Source: Motilimonas cestriensis
GTDB lineage: Bacteria; Pseudomonadota; Gammaproteobacteria; Enterobacterales; CBDFNC01
NCBI RefSeq assembly: GCF_021295315.1
Contig: NZ_JAIMJA010000004.1
Span: 186,001 to 250,000, forward strand
Length of the DNA: 64,000 nucleotides
Reading direction: 5' to 3'
Shown here: positions 31,124 to 40,883 of the stretch, piece by piece
How positions within the stretch are numbered: position 1 is the first letter of the stretch
Layout of the letters: each line of letters starts with the position of its first letter
Translations under genes and position numbers: made by a program
The notes under the pieces: model-generated
What the model was told of the DNA's origin: nothing
The model's database searches: none
Seen by the model: only the letters and a program-made list of their open reading frames with translations

Positions 31124-33217
31124 GTGGCTCGTACAACTCCCTTAGAGCGTTACCGGAATATTGGTATTTGTGCTCATGTTGACGCAGGCAAAACTACCAC
31201 TACCGAACGCGTGCTTTTTTACACCGGCTTGTCTCACAAAATTGGTGAGGTACATGACGGCGCTGCGACCATGGACTGGATGGAGCAAGAGCAAGAGCGT
31301 GGTATCACTATCACTTCTGCTGCTACCACTACATTCTGGCGTGGCATGGAAGCTCAATTCGATGAGCATCGTATCAATATCATCGATACTCCTGGACACG
31401 TTGACTTCACTATCGAAGTAGAGCGCTCTTTGCGCGTACTTGATGGTGCTGTTGTGGTGTTCTGTGGATCGTCAGGTGTGGAACCTCAATCAGAAACCGT
31501 TTGGCGTCAAGCTGACAAATACGAAGTGCCTCGCATGGTATTTGTTAACAAGATGGACCGTGCGGGTGCTAACTTTGAACGTGTTGTGGAACAAATTCGC
31601 AATCGTTTAGGCGCGGTGTGTGTACCCATTCAATTAAATATCGGTTCTGAAGAAGAATTCCGTGGTGTCATCGACTTAGTGAAAATGAAGGCGATTAACT
31701 GGAATGAAGCTGATCAGGGCATGACTTTTGAATACTCCGATATTCCAGCTGATCTTCAAGATAAAGCAGAAGAGATGCGTGAATATATGGTAGAAAGCGC
31801 AGCTGAAGCATCTGATGAGCTGATGGAAAAATACCTTGAAGAAGGTGAACTGTCAGAACAAGAAATCAAAGCCGGACTTCGTCAACGTACAATCAATAAC
31901 GAAATCGTTCTTGCTTGTTGTGGTAGTGCCTTTAAAAACAAAGGCGTACAAGCAGTACTGGATGCGGTGGTGGAATATCTTCCTGCTCCTAACCAAGTTA
32001 AAGCCATCACAGGTGTTGATGAGCATGATAACGAAGTAACGCGTATTTCTTCCGATGACGAACCGTTTGCAGCGCTTGCATTTAAAATTGCAACTGACCC
32101 GTTTGTGGGCACGTTGACCTTTTTACGTGTGTATTCTGGGGTAGTAAGTACAGGTGATGCTGTTTACAACTCAGTGAAACAAAAGCGTGAGCGTTTTGGC
32201 CGCATTGTGCAAATGCATGCCAACGACAGAAAAGAATTAAAACAAATCCATGCGGGCGACATAGCTGCTGCTATTGGGCTCAAAGATGTCACCACCGGTG
32301 ACACGCTATGTGATATGGATAACAAAGTTGTCCTAGAGCGCATGGAATTTCCTGATCCGGTGATCCAGATTGCGGTTGAGCCAAGAACCAAGGCTGACCA
32401 AGAAAAAATGGGCATCGCACTACAGAAATTGGCAGCCGAAGATCCGTCTTTCCGCGTTGAAACCGATGCTGAATCGGGCCAGACATTGATTTCTGGCATG
32501 GGTGAGCTACACCTAGATATCATCGTTGATCGAATGAAACGTGAATTCAGCGTTGACTGTAACGTAGGTAAACCTCAGGTTGCTTACCGTGAAGCCATCC
32601 GTAAAACGGTAAAAGTTGAAGGAAAATTCATTCGTCAATCAGGTGGTAAAGGCCAATATGGTCACGTTTGGTTGAAGATGGAGCCATTACCTGCGGGGAC
32701 TGGCTACGAATTTGTTAACGAAATTGTTGGGGGCACAGTTCCAAAAGACTTTATCCCTGCTGTTGACAAAGGCTGTAAAGAACAAATGGACCAAGGGGTA
32801 CTGGCTGGTTTTCCAATGCTAGACGTTAAAGTAACCCTATTTGATGGTTCATTCCACGATGTTGACTCCAATGAAATGGCGTTTAAGATCGCTGGAGCAA
32901 TGGGCTTTAGAAACGGTGCGTTAGAAGCAGATCCGGTTATTCTAGAGCCTATGATGAAGGTTGAAGTGACTACCCCTGAAGATTGGATGGGAGATGTAGT
33001 TGGTGACTTAAACCGTCGTCGCGGTATGATTGAAGGCATGGATGAAGGTCCAGCTGGTTTAAAAATCATCCGAGCCAAGGTTCCGTTAGCAGAAATGTTC
33101 GGTTATGCTACCGACGTGCGTTCTGCCACACAGGGCCGCGCTTCTTACTCAATGGAATTCAAAGAGTATAATGAAGCACCTAAAAACATCGCTGACGCTA
33201 TCATTGAAGCGAAGTAA
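31124..33217 (+). CDS. fusA: Elongation factor G
   Basis: 697 residues. Translocation GTPase. G motifs: [13 protein letters not shown] near residue 17, DTPGHVDF near 88, NKMDRAGA near 142; domain IV '[16 protein letters not shown]' near 505. Start is GTG after AGAGGAA. In some Alteromonadales a second EF-G exists; this str-operon copy is the canonical one. Confidence 0.98.
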   Translation: MARTTPLERYRNIGICAHVDAGKTTTTERVLFYTGLSHKIGEVHDGAATMDWMEQEQERGITITSAATTTFWRGMEAQFDEHRINIIDTPGHVDFTIEVERSLRVLDGAVVVFCGSSGVEPQSETVWRQADKYEVPRMVFVNKMDRAGANFERVVEQIRNRLGAVCVPIQLNIGSEEEFRGVIDLVKMKAINWNEADQGMTFEYSDIPADLQDKAEEMREYMVESAAEASDELMEKYLEEGELSEQEIKAGLRQRTINNEIVLACCGSAFKNKGVQAVLDAVVEYLPAPNQVKAITGVDEHDNEVTRISSDDEPFAALAFKIATDPFVGTLTFLRVYSGVVSTGDAVYNSVKQKRERFGRIVQMHANDRKELKQIHAGDIAAAIGLKDVTTGDTLCDMDNKVVLERMEFPDPVIQIAVEPRTKADQEKMGIALQKLAAEDPSFRVETDAESGQTLISGMGELHLDIIVDRMKREFSVDCNVGKPQVAYREAIRKTVKVEGKFIRQSGGKGQYGHVWLKMEPLPAGTGYEFVNEIVGGTVPKDFIPAVDKGCKEQMDQGVLAGFPMLDVKVTLFDGSFHDVDSNEMAFKIAGAMGFRNGALEADPVILEPMMKVEVTTPEDWMGDVVGDLNRRRGMIEGMDEGPAGLKIIRAKVPLAEMFGYATDVRSATQGRASYSMEFKEYNEAPKNIADAIIEAK

Positions 33218-33306
33218 TCGGAGCAGGGAATTATCCCGTCTCTGTTTTATGTAATTTGATGGCCCATAACAACATGGGCTAACACTTAGAAAAGAAGGTA
33301 CACGTC

Positions 33307-34491
33307 GTGTCTAAAGCTAAATTTGAACGTAATAAGCCTCACGTAAACGTGGGCACCATTGGTCACGTTGACCATGGTAAAACAACTCTAACCGCTGCTA
33401 TTTCATCGGTTCTTACCAAAGCTTACGGTGGTGAAACTAAAGATTTCGCATCTATCGATAATGCACCTGAAGAGCGTGAGCGCGGTATTACAATCAATAC
33501 TTCTCACATCGAGTACGACACACCGACTCGTCACTACGCACATGTAGACTGTCCAGGACACGCCGATTATGTTAAAAACATGATCACTGGTGCTGCTCAA
33601 ATGGACGGCGCTATCCTAGTAGTAGCTGCGACTGATGGCCCAATGCCACAAACGCGTGAGCACATCCTACTTTCTCGTCAAGTTGGTGTTCCATACATCA
33701 TCGTATTCATGAACAAATGTGACATGGTTGACGACGAAGAGCTACTAGAGCTAGTAGAAATGGAAGTTCGTGAACTGCTATCTGAGTACGATTTCCCAGG
33801 TGATGACCTACCGTTAATCCAAGGTTCTGCGCTTAAAGCACTTGAAGGCGACGAAGCATGGGAAGCGAAAGTACTTGAGCTTGCAGAAGCTCTAGACACT
33901 TACATCCCAGAGCCAGAGCGTGAAATCGATAAGCCATTCATCATGCCTATCGAAGACGTATTCTCTATCCAAGGTCGTGGTACTGTTGTAACAGGTCGTA
34001 TCGAAGCGGGTATCGTTCGTGTACAAGACGAAGTAGAAATCGTTGGTATCAAAGAAACAACTAAGACGACTTGTACGGGTGTTGAAATGTTCCGTAAGCT
34101 GCTTGACGAAGGTCGTGCAGGTGAGAACTGTGGTATCCTTCTACGTGGTACTAAGCGTGAAGACGTTGAACGTGGTCAAGTACTAGCTAAGCCTGGTTCA
34201 ATCACACCACACACTAAGTTCGAATCAGAAGTATACGTACTAAGCAAAGATGAAGGTGGCCGTCATACTCCATTCTTCAAAGGTTACCGTCCACAGTTCT
34301 ACTTCCGTACAACTGACATTACTGGTGCTGTAGAGCTTCCAGAAGGTGTAGAAATGGTAATGCCTGGTGACAACCTTAAATTCGTTGTAGAGCTAATCGC
34401 TCCAGTAGCAATGGATGAAGGTCTACGTTTCGCTATCCGTGAAGGTGGCCGTACAGTAGGTGCTGGTGTTGTATCTTCAATCATCGAATAA
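33307..34491 (+). CDS. tufA: Elongation factor Tu, copy 2
   Basis: 394 residues and identical to copy 1 (13752-14936) except one Asp/Glu exchange. It begins with GTG, whereas copy 1 begins with ATG. Silent differences are few and cluster mainly around 33975-34065, the rest of the gene and even the terminator being nearly identical, as expected from ongoing gene conversion between the copies. Last gene of the str operon; the S10 ribosomal operon does not follow. Confidence 0.99.
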   Translation: MSKAKFERNKPHVNVGTIGHVDHGKTTLTAAISSVLTKAYGGETKDFASIDNAPEERERGITINTSHIEYDTPTRHYAHVDCPGHADYVKNMITGAAQMDGAILVVAATDGPMPQTREHILLSRQVGVPYIIVFMNKCDMVDDEELLELVEMEVRELLSEYDFPGDDLPLIQGSALKALEGDEAWEAKVLELAEALDTYIPEPEREIDKPFIMPIEDVFSIQGRGTVVTGRIEAGIVRVQDEVEIVGIKETTKTTCTGVEMFRKLLDEGRAGENCGILLRGTKREDVERGQVLAKPGSITPHTKFESEVYVLSKDEGGRHTPFFKGYRPQFYFRTTDITGAVELPEGVEMVMPGDNLKFVVELIAPVAMDEGLRFAIREGGRTVGAGVVSSIIE

Positions 34492-34513
34492 GTTCGATTG
34501 ATTAAGAGCACTC

Positions 34514-34542
34514 TGAAAAGGTCGCTTCGGCGGCCTTTTTTA
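34514..34542 (+). terminator. Terminator of the str operon
   Basis: Stem AAAAGGTCGC/GCGGCCTTTT with TTCG loop and T tail; nearly identical to the terminator after tuf copy 1. Confidence 0.93.
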
Positions 34543-34679
34543 TTGCTTATAGTTTTTGTTTTCTTGAAACAAAAATTGATTAGATTACTTTAATGAAGTG
34601 CAACAGTGTAGGGAACTAAAGAAATGAGTTGTTTTGAGTGTGGCCAACAACGACTGTCATTGGCCTATTGAATGGTGGA

Positions 34680-35087
34680 TTAATTAGCCTTGGCAGCGGC
34701 TTCTTTCTTTGCCTTTCTTATTACATCTTCTTTGTATCGCTCAATACCTTGCGCATGGCGGTGGCGGTAGTAACCGGCATTTACGTAATCTTTGCATACG
34801 GGGTTTGGCCCTTTGCCTGCTTTACCCAGTTTAAAGCCTTCTTCGCCGTGGCATACTTGGCTATAGGTTAAATCATAGCTAAAGTCATATAGCTCTTTAG
34901 CATAGGTTTCATCCATATCTTCACACTGCGAGTAGTCAACTATTAAGTTTTGATAGCGCACAATACCTGCTGTGGCATCTGATTTAGCTACCATTTTTAT
35001 TGCTTCTTCGGCACATTCGTCGGCGCTCGCAAAAGGCGCCAGTAACATTGATAATGTACTGCACATTACAACAGCGAAAAGTCGCAC
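34680..35087 (-). CDS. Small secreted cysteine-containing protein, unknown function
   Basis: 135 residues with a signal peptide (MRLFAVVMCSTLSMLLAPFASA). The mature chain starts 'DECAEEAIKM' and has four cysteines (in DECAE, SQCED, QVCHGE and PVCKDY), spaced to allow two disulfides. The C-terminus is Lys/Ala-rich and probably helical. I do not recognise a family. It stands alone on the minus strand between tuf and metJ. Periplasmic location is inferred; a cytochrome was considered but there is no CxxCH. Confidence 0.7.
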   Translation of the reverse strand: MRLFAVVMCSTLSMLLAPFASADECAEEAIKMVAKSDATAGIVRYQNLIVDYSQCEDMDETYAKELYDFSYDLTYSQVCHGEEGFKLGKAGKGPNPVCKDYVNAGYYRHRHAQGIERYKEDVIRKAKKEAAAKAN

Positions 35088-35228
35088 AATAAGCTCCCTG
35101 CTTTTATTATATTGTTGTTAATCTAACAGGATAGTATGAGACTGAAAAGTGGCGATAATTAAAAAAGTGTTTTTTGCGAAGGGGGTTGGATAGCGCTGGA
35201 TATAGGGGTTACCAGCGCGTGACAGATA

Positions 35229-35552
35229 TCACTCGGTTTCGTACTCGTCGATGTTTATACCCTTTTCAAGCATGATTTTTTTCACTTGTTCGGGCAGGCC
35301 ATCATTTTGGTCTTTACGTAAATCATTATCTTCAGGGAGTGGTTGCCCGGTATAAGCATGAAGAAACGCTTCACACAATAATTCACTGTTGGTTGCATGG
35401 CGTAGGTTGTTCACCTGACGACGAGTGCGTTCATCAGTTAAGATTTTTAACACCTTAAGTGGGATGGATACAGTGATCTTCTTAACTTGTTCACTTTTTT
35501 TGCCGTGCTCAGCATAAGGGCTGAGGTATTCACCGTTCCATTTCGTCGTCAT
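35229..35552 (-). CDS. metJ: Methionine repressor MetJ
   Basis: 107-residue ribbon-helix-helix repressor that uses S-adenosylmethionine as corepressor. The core '[19 protein letters not shown]' is the DNA-contacting strand and following helix, and '[23 protein letters not shown]' is almost unchanged from E. coli. It is divergent from metB, with met boxes between them. Promoter boxes TTGCCT/TAGAAT are visible at 35611-35583 on the minus strand. Confidence 0.98.
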   Translation of the reverse strand: MTTKWNGEYLSPYAEHGKKSEQVKKITVSIPLKVLKILTDERTRRQVNNLRHATNSELLCEAFLHAYTGQPLPEDNDLRKDQNDGLPEQVKKIMLEKGINIDEYETE

Positions 35553-35880
35553 TCTTCACTACCCGTTACAAAAATCAAGGTTATTCTAACCGCTCGGCCA
35601 AGCATAGGCAATCTATCGGTAAAGATGCTTAGACGTCTGCGCTAATAATTCGACCCATCGCAAGCTTTGAATGTGTTGTAAATATACTGTTAGGTTTTGC
35701 TGTTATGAACTGTTGAGGTGAATGAAGTTTTATTTTTGTCATTCCTTAGGCTCAGGTAGACTAACTCATCGAAACACGATGCATGACAATAATGAGCCGT
35801 TTAGACGTCCAGAAGTGTTGACGTCTTATTCCTGCTAGCTTAAAGTTGTCACATATGATTTTTATTGGAGTTTTTAAATA
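35553..35880. promoter_or_regulatory. metJ-metB divergent control region
   Basis: Contains the metJ promoter (minus strand, TTGCCT 35611-35606, 17 bp, TAGAAT 35588-35583), a perfect met box AGACGTCT at 35631-35638 with a weak neighbour at 35623-35630, and the metB promoter with its tandem met boxes listed separately. No coding potential seen. Confidence 0.8.
35803..35826. promoter_or_regulatory. Three tandem met boxes before metB
   Basis: Consecutive 8-mers AGACGTCC, AGAAGTGT and TGACGTCT match the consensus AGACGTCT at 7, 6 and 7 positions. They overlap the probable metB -35 box TTGACG (35818-35823), which has TAAAGT 17 bp downstream (35841-35846). This is the arrangement expected for MetJ repression. 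Confidence 0.85.
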
Positions 35881-37044
35881 ATGGCGCAGTATAAACAAGC
35901 CACTCAAGCCGTAAGAAGCGGCATTGAATCTGATACTCAACATGGTTCGGTGGTACCGCCCATTTATTTAAGTACCAATTATACTTTTGAAGGTTACGAT
36001 AAAATTCGTGGCTTTGACTATAGCCGCTCAGGCAACCCAACTCGCGCCATCTTAGGTGATGCCATTGCTAAATTAGAAAATGGCAGCACAGGCGTTATTA
36101 CCTGCTCAGGTATGGCTGCGGTGAACTTGGTGACTGCGCTACTTTGCCCTGGTGACTTATTAATTGCGCCTCACGATTGCTACGGTGGCAGTTACCGTTT
36201 GTTTGATTGTTGTGCTAAGAAAAATGCCTTTGACGTCAGCTTTATTGATCAAGGTGATGATGCCCAGTTAGCGGCGGCCATTGCCAAAAAACCAAAAATT
36301 GTTTGGCTAGAAACCCCTAGTAATCCATTACTCCGCGTTGTTGATATCGCGAAAATTTGCCAGCAAGCTAAAGCGGTCGGCGCGTTAGTGGTAGTAGATA
36401 ACACCTTCCTATCGCCCGCGTTGCAACAGCCACTTGAGCTAGGAGCAGATATAGTCGTGCATTCCACCACCAAATACATTAACGGCCATTCTGATGTGGT
36501 AGCTGGTGCAGTGGTGACGAAAGATGAAACGTTAGGCCAAGATTTAGCTTGGTGGGCTAATTGTTTAGGCTTAACCGGCTCGGCGTTTGATTCATACATG
36601 ACCTTACGTGGCATCCGCACGTTAGGCGCGCGTATTCGCAATCACCAAGAAAATGCCAATGCTATTATCGCGTTCTTACAAACTCAGCCACTGGTTAAAA
36701 CGATTTATCATCCAAGCTTGCCGGACCACCCTGGCCATGAAATTGCTAAACGCCAACAAAAAGATTTTGGCTCTATGTTTAGCTTTGATCTGGATGCGGA
36801 TGAGCACGGCTTACAGGTATTCTTCGAAAATTTACAATTGTTCTCACTTGCGGAGTCTCTCGGTGGGGTTGAGAGTTTAGTGGCTCATCCTGCCACCATG
36901 ACACACCGCGCCATGAGTGATGAGGCGCAGGCTGAAGCGGGCATATTCAGTACCCTTATTCGTTTATCCGTTGGCTTGGAAGATGCCGACGATTTAATCG
37001 CCGATTTAGACCATGCCTTTAAGGCTGTGGCGCAGGAGAAGTAA
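35881..37044 (+). CDS. metB: Cystathionine gamma-synthase
   Basis: 387-residue PLP enzyme joining cysteine and an O-acylhomoserine in methionine synthesis. The family motif around the PLP lysine reads 'HSTTKYINGHSDVVAGAVV' near residue 200; 'YSRSGNPTR' near residue 42 is also typical. Size and position before metL favour MetB over cystathionine beta-lyase. metL starts 2 bp after the stop. Regulated by the MetJ boxes upstream. Confidence 0.96.
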   Translation: MAQYKQATQAVRSGIESDTQHGSVVPPIYLSTNYTFEGYDKIRGFDYSRSGNPTRAILGDAIAKLENGSTGVITCSGMAAVNLVTALLCPGDLLIAPHDCYGGSYRLFDCCAKKNAFDVSFIDQGDDAQLAAAIAKKPKIVWLETPSNPLLRVVDIAKICQQAKAVGALVVVDNTFLSPALQQPLELGADIVVHSTTKYINGHSDVVAGAVVTKDETLGQDLAWWANCLGLTGSAFDSYMTLRGIRTLGARIRNHQENANAIIAFLQTQPLVKTIYHPSLPDHPGHEIAKRQQKDFGSMFSFDLDADEHGLQVFFENLQLFSLAESLGGVESLVAHPATMTHRAMSDEAQAEAGIFSTLIRLSVGLEDADDLIADLDHAFKAVAQEK

Positions 37045-37046
37045 AG

Positions 37047-39467
37047 GTGAAACAAACAAGACATGTGCATAAATTTGGTGGCAGCAGCTTAGCTGATCCC
37101 AACTGTTTTCGTCGTGTGGCGAATATTATCGAAAAGCACTCAAGCAGCACTGATTTGATCGTGGTATCTGCGGCGGGTAAAACCACCAACCGTTTGATCG
37201 AGATCATTGAATATGCCAAAGATGGCGATAATGCCGCAGCGGAATCTCTTGCTTCGCTGTCTGATTTCCAGCGTAATCTTGCCACCGAGTTACTTGACGG
37301 AGAGCTACAAGGTGATGCCTTAGTCGCGTTGGATAATGACTTAACCCGTTTGGCCTTGATCTTAGAAAATAAGCTAGACCGTTATCAAACCAACGAAATT
37401 CTTAGTTTTGGTGAGGTCTGGTCAGCACGTCTATTGGCGACTTATTTAAAACAACTTGGCTTAAAAGCCAGCTGGTTAGATTCACGCACTTACTTAAGTG
37501 CTGAAATGAGTGTGCAGCCTGTGGTTGATATTAACTTGTCTCGTGAAAAGCTCACTCAGCAGTTACTCGGTCGCGAACAAGATCGCGTGGTGATCACTGG
37601 TTTCTTCGCCGCCGACAGCGAAGGCCATACCGTAACACTAGGCCGTAACGGCAGTGATTATTCTGCTACCGTCACTGGCGCGATTGCGAATGCAGTCTCT
37701 ACTACCATTTGGAGCGATGTAGCAGGTGTATTCAGTGCCGATCCTCGTAAAGTGAAAAATGCCGTGTTGATGGAGCGTTTATCACTTGATGAAGCGGCGG
37801 AATTATCACGCTTGGGCTCACCAGTGCTTCATGCGCGTACGTTATTACCTGTGATTGAAAGCTCACAACGCCTGAGCCTACGTTCAAGCTATGCGCCTGA
37901 TGAAGGCTCAACGCAAATTGTACGACGTCAGCACAAGCTTGGCGCAGCCAAAATTGTTACCGGTTTAGAGCAGGCGTGTATTATTGAAGTTGAACTAGAG
38001 CAAGAACAAGATCTAGCGCTGGCTAATGCAGCACTGCAAGCCGATCTTAACGCGCACTTTGTTGCCCCGCTTGTGGTACACCAAGACAAAAAGAAAAACC
38101 TAATCCGTTTGGTTTACACTCCAGAAGTGGCGGACTCAGCGTTTGACGTGGCTAAAGCCTACGCCCATCCACTTCCTGAAATCAAAAGTGTCGAGCTACG
38201 CTCTGGCTATAGCATGGTTGGTTTGGTCGGTAATGGCGTGAGTGATAATGCTGAACAGTGTTACCGTTTCTACCGCGCTTTGTCGACTCAGCCGCTTGAG
38301 TTTATTCAAGCTTGTGAGCGTAAATTGTCTCTGGTCGCCGTGACTCGTGAGATTTTACTTGAGCCCTTACTTAAAACCTTACACGAGGCGTTATTTAAAC
38401 GGCCTAAGCGCATTGGCTTAGTCTTGTTTGGCACCGGTAACATAGGTGGCCAATGGCTCAAGCTTATCCAAGTTGAAAAGGCCAAAGTAGAGCAACGCTT
38501 TAATCAAAAACTCACTTTATGTGGTGTGTTTAACCACCTTGGTGGCATCGTCGATTTTGATGGTTTTGAGCCGCAAGAAATCAGTAATGGTTTTACCCCC
38601 AAGCCGTTCATTTGGGAAGAAATGCTATCCAAGCTCAAGCGTCATCCATTTGATGAGCTAGTGGTGCTGGATATCACCGCCAGCGAAAGTGTTAGTCGTT
38701 ATTACCCTGAGTTTGCATCGCGCCACTTCCATGTGATTGCGGCGAATAAATATGCGGGATCGGCTGAATTGGCCTTTTACAATGAAGTAAAACAAAGCTT
38801 TGCCGATCACGGTGGCCATTGGTTATATAACGCAACCGTGGGTGCGGGTTTACCGATTCAGCCAACCTTGGCTATGCTACAAGGCTCCGGTGACACCATT
38901 CAAGGCATCAGTGGTATCTTCTCGGGTACGCTGTCTTGGTTATTCCAGCAATATGATGGTTCCATTGCATTTTCTGAACTACTTGATCAAGCGTGGCAGC
39001 AAGGCTTAACCGAACCCGATCCGCGTGAAGATCTATCGGGTAACGATGTTATGCGCAAATTACTGATATTGGCGCGTGAAGCCGGTCTTAACATTGAAGA
39101 GAAAGACATCGAGCTGCAATCTTTGGTGCCAGAGGAATTGCAACAAGGCTCAGCCGATGACTTTATGCAAAAAACGCATTTGCTCGATGAGTTATTAGCC
39201 GAGAAGTTAGCTAAAGCCACTAAGCAAGGTAAAGTGCTGCGTTACGTAGCGCGTTTTGATGCTGAAGGTAAAGCCACCGTAGGCCTTGAAGCTTTAGCGG
39301 ATAACCACGCCTTTGCTAATCTGTTGCCATGTGACAACATTTTTGCCATTGAAACCAACTGGTATCGCACTAATCCACTGATCATCCAAGGTCCGGGGGC
39401 GGGTCGTGAAGTGACGGCTGGCGCGATCCAAGCTGACTTAATTAGCTTATGTGAAAAGCTAGCTTAA
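37047..39467 (+). CDS. metL: Bifunctional aspartokinase II / homoserine dehydrogenase II
   Basis: 806 residues. The N-terminal aspartokinase domain has 'KFGGSSLAD' at the start and 'VITGFFAADSEGHTVTLGRNGSDYSA' near residue 180; the C-terminal homoserine dehydrogenase starts near 'LVLFGTGNIGGQWL' (about 455) with 'AANKYAGS' and 'GAGLPIQPTL' active-site regions. It supplies homoserine for methionine and threonine. The gene follows metB as in enterics, and the shared met boxes assign it to the methionine-repressed isoenzyme (MetL, not ThrA). Confidence 0.95.
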   Translation: MKQTRHVHKFGGSSLADPNCFRRVANIIEKHSSSTDLIVVSAAGKTTNRLIEIIEYAKDGDNAAAESLASLSDFQRNLATELLDGELQGDALVALDNDLTRLALILENKLDRYQTNEILSFGEVWSARLLATYLKQLGLKASWLDSRTYLSAEMSVQPVVDINLSREKLTQQLLGREQDRVVITGFFAADSEGHTVTLGRNGSDYSATVTGAIANAVSTTIWSDVAGVFSADPRKVKNAVLMERLSLDEAAELSRLGSPVLHARTLLPVIESSQRLSLRSSYAPDEGSTQIVRRQHKLGAAKIVTGLEQACIIEVELEQEQDLALANAALQADLNAHFVAPLVVHQDKKKNLIRLVYTPEVADSAFDVAKAYAHPLPEIKSVELRSGYSMVGLVGNGVSDNAEQCYRFYRALSTQPLEFIQACERKLSLVAVTREILLEPLLKTLHEALFKRPKRIGLVLFGTGNIGGQWLKLIQVEKAKVEQRFNQKLTLCGVFNHLGGIVDFDGFEPQEISNGFTPKPFIWEEMLSKLKRHPFDELVVLDITASESVSRYYPEFASRHFHVIAANKYAGSAELAFYNEVKQSFADHGGHWLYNATVGAGLPIQPTLAMLQGSGDTIQGISGIFSGTLSWLFQQYDGSIAFSELLDQAWQQGLTEPDPREDLSGNDVMRKLLILAREAGLNIEEKDIELQSLVPEELQQGSADDFMQKTHLLDELLAEKLAKATKQGKVLRYVARFDAEGKATVGLEALADNHAFANLLPCDNIFAIETNWYRTNPLIIQGPGAGREVTAGAIQADLISLCEKLA

Positions 39468-39491
39468 CTGGCGCGTAACACTATATGTACT

Positions 39492-39515
39492 AAGCCACCT
39501 TCGGGTGGTTTTTTT
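39492..39515 (+). terminator. Terminator of metBL
   Basis: Stem AAGCCACC/GGTGGTTT with a TTCG tetraloop and seven T residues, 24 bp after the metL stop. Confidence 0.93.
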
Positions 39516-39530
39516 ATGGTCAGTACATAA

Positions 39531-39658
39531 AGGCTTATATCGCACTGCGTTCACAAATAAACGCCACTCTGCAGAGCGCTCAAGCCCTCCATGGTCGCTT
39601 AGCTTTTGATATCTGCTGATGGACGTTTATTTACTTAGCCTCAGTTCTGTTTAAGCCT
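39531..39658. repeat. Nested inverted repeat, set 1
   Basis: Outer arms AGGCTTA (39531-39537)/TAAGCCT (39652-39658) and inner arms AAATAAACG (39555-39563)/CGTTTATTT (39624-39632). Could be a miniature mobile element or a structured RNA. Confidence 0.5.
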
Positions 39659-39670
39659 ATCGCAGCAAGA

Positions 39671-39770
39671 TAAAGTATGTTTTACGGCAAAATTTCGTTT
39701 CCAGGGATTAAAACGCAAAGCGTATAGGGAAATATTCACAGCGTTTTTGCAGTAAAACATACTATTTTGC
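39671..39770. repeat. Nested inverted repeat, set 2
   Basis: Perfect 12-bp arms AGTATGTTTTAC (39674-39685)/GTAAAACATACT (39752-39763), extended inward by GCAAAA/TTTTGC with one mismatch and containing a further AAAACGC/GCGTTTT pair. Forms an extended hairpin of about 90-100 nt. Confidence 0.6.
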
Positions 39771-39957
39771 TTATCCAGAACTCGGCTTATTTATTCTCAA
39801 GTAAATCAATTAGCCACCTGCGGGTGGCTCTTTGTCTCTAATAAAGAGCCTTTACGTTTAACGGTAATTATTTATTGATAAACAATAAGTAATTGTTGCT
39901 TTAAATTTAAGGCATGACTATATTTTTACTTATCTTGATTTAACTAAGGAAAGTAAA

Positions 39958-40518
39958 ATGAAACATCAAACCATTCGAAAAATAGCCGCCATACTTCATC
40001 TTATTACTACTGTTGGGCTGATAATGCTTGTGATCTTTGGGGTTATCGTTTTCTACTTAGCCGTCTTTCCAGAGATACCCTTTACGGTAAAGGACATAAA
40101 CTATTTTGGAATGCTAATCCAGCTTGATGAAGAAATAGAACTGTTAGCCGGTGCGGGGGTACTTCTATTTTGTGCTCTGAGTCTAGCACTATGGGGTGTT
40201 TATTTAGACCTGTTTCGGCGTTTGTTTAGTCATATTAAGCGAGGCGATATATTCAGCGATAACAACTTTAAGTATCTAAAAATAATAGGCTTATTGTTTG
40301 TGCCTTTTGCAGGGCTAGATACTTTTACTGATTACCTTTTGGCGCAAATGATTTTACAACATGCGAACATTACAGGGGCTGAGTTACAGTATTCTTTAGC
40401 CATGAGTTTATTTGACCATCTAACCGACGGCTTACTCTACTGTGGTATCACCTTCCTTATTGCTGGCGCACTTAAAATGGCGATTAACTATAAAAACGAT
40501 TCTGAGGGGTTAGTGTAA
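39958..40518 (+). CDS. DUF2975-type membrane protein
   Basis: 186 residues with four hydrophobic helices (about 10-35, 60-85, 105-125, 150-175). The segment 'LFSHIKRGDIFSDNNFKYLKIIGLL' is typical of the DUF2975 family. Such genes are nearly always paired with a small YozG-like HTH regulator, and that is the case here: the next gene overlaps its stop codon (TAATG). Function of the family is unknown; a membrane sensor for the regulator is a reasonable guess. Confidence 0.85.
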   Translation: MKHQTIRKIAAILHLITTVGLIMLVIFGVIVFYLAVFPEIPFTVKDINYFGMLIQLDEEIELLAGAGVLLFCALSLALWGVYLDLFRRLFSHIKRGDIFSDNNFKYLKIIGLLFVPFAGLDTFTDYLLAQMILQHANITGAELQYSLAMSLFDHLTDGLLYCGITFLIAGALKMAINYKNDSEGLV

Positions 40519-40733
40519 TGGCCATTAAGATCAACCTGAATGTGGTGATGGCGCAGCGAAATATTGGCCTAGGAGAGTTAGCCGAGCGATTGGACATTAC
40601 ACCGGCTAACCTATCCATCTTAAAAAATAACCACGCTAAGGCCATTCGCTTTACCACCCTAAACGCACTGTGTCAGGCTCTGGATTGCCAACCCGGCGAT
40701 ATCTTGGAGTTTGTTGATGATGTATCAACATGA
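40518..40733 (+). CDS. Small XRE/Cro-type HTH regulator (YozG-like)
   Basis: 71 residues consisting almost entirely of one helix-turn-helix: 'LGELAERLDITPANLSILKNNHAKAIRFTTLNALCQALDC' region, followed by 'QPGDILEFV'. It overlaps the DUF2975 gene by 1 bp, indicating coupled translation. Probably regulates its own operon, possibly under control of the membrane partner. Confidence 0.9.
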   Translation: MAIKINLNVVMAQRNIGLGELAERLDITPANLSILKNNHAKAIRFTTLNALCQALDCQPGDILEFVDDVST

Positions 40734-40790
40734 CGACCATTTTTATCCTTGTAGCGGTGAAGTCTCAACGAAGTCAAATTGGCAGGCGTT

Positions 40791-40812
40791 AAAAGGCAGG
40801 GATGCCTTTTTT
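40791..40812 (+). terminator. Hairpin after the XRE gene, part of a repeated element
   Basis: AAAAGGCA-GGGA-TGCCTTTT followed by TT. The core AAGGCAGGGATGCCTT recurs at 47752-47767 in a different context, so this is both a plausible terminator and part of an intergenic repeat (downstream ACCACGGATGG compares with ACATAGATGT in the other copy). Confidence 0.7.
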
Positions 40813-40883
40813 CGAGCGACCACGGATGGCCTGAGCGTCCTGCATAGTTGGCTTCATTGAGGCTAAGTTGAGATAATAGCTAA

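Larger units (their letters stand above)
39468..39957. other. 490-bp intergenic region with nested inverted repeats
   Basis: No gene supported. After the metL terminator there are two sets of inverted repeats (39531-39658 and 39671-39770, listed separately) and a terminator-like hairpin AGCCACC-TGCG-GGTGGCT at 39812-39829 that closely echoes the metL terminator stem. Confidence 0.7.

Noticed and set aside
34680..35087. Cytochrome c for the secreted Cys protein
   Set aside because: No CxxCH haem-binding motif.
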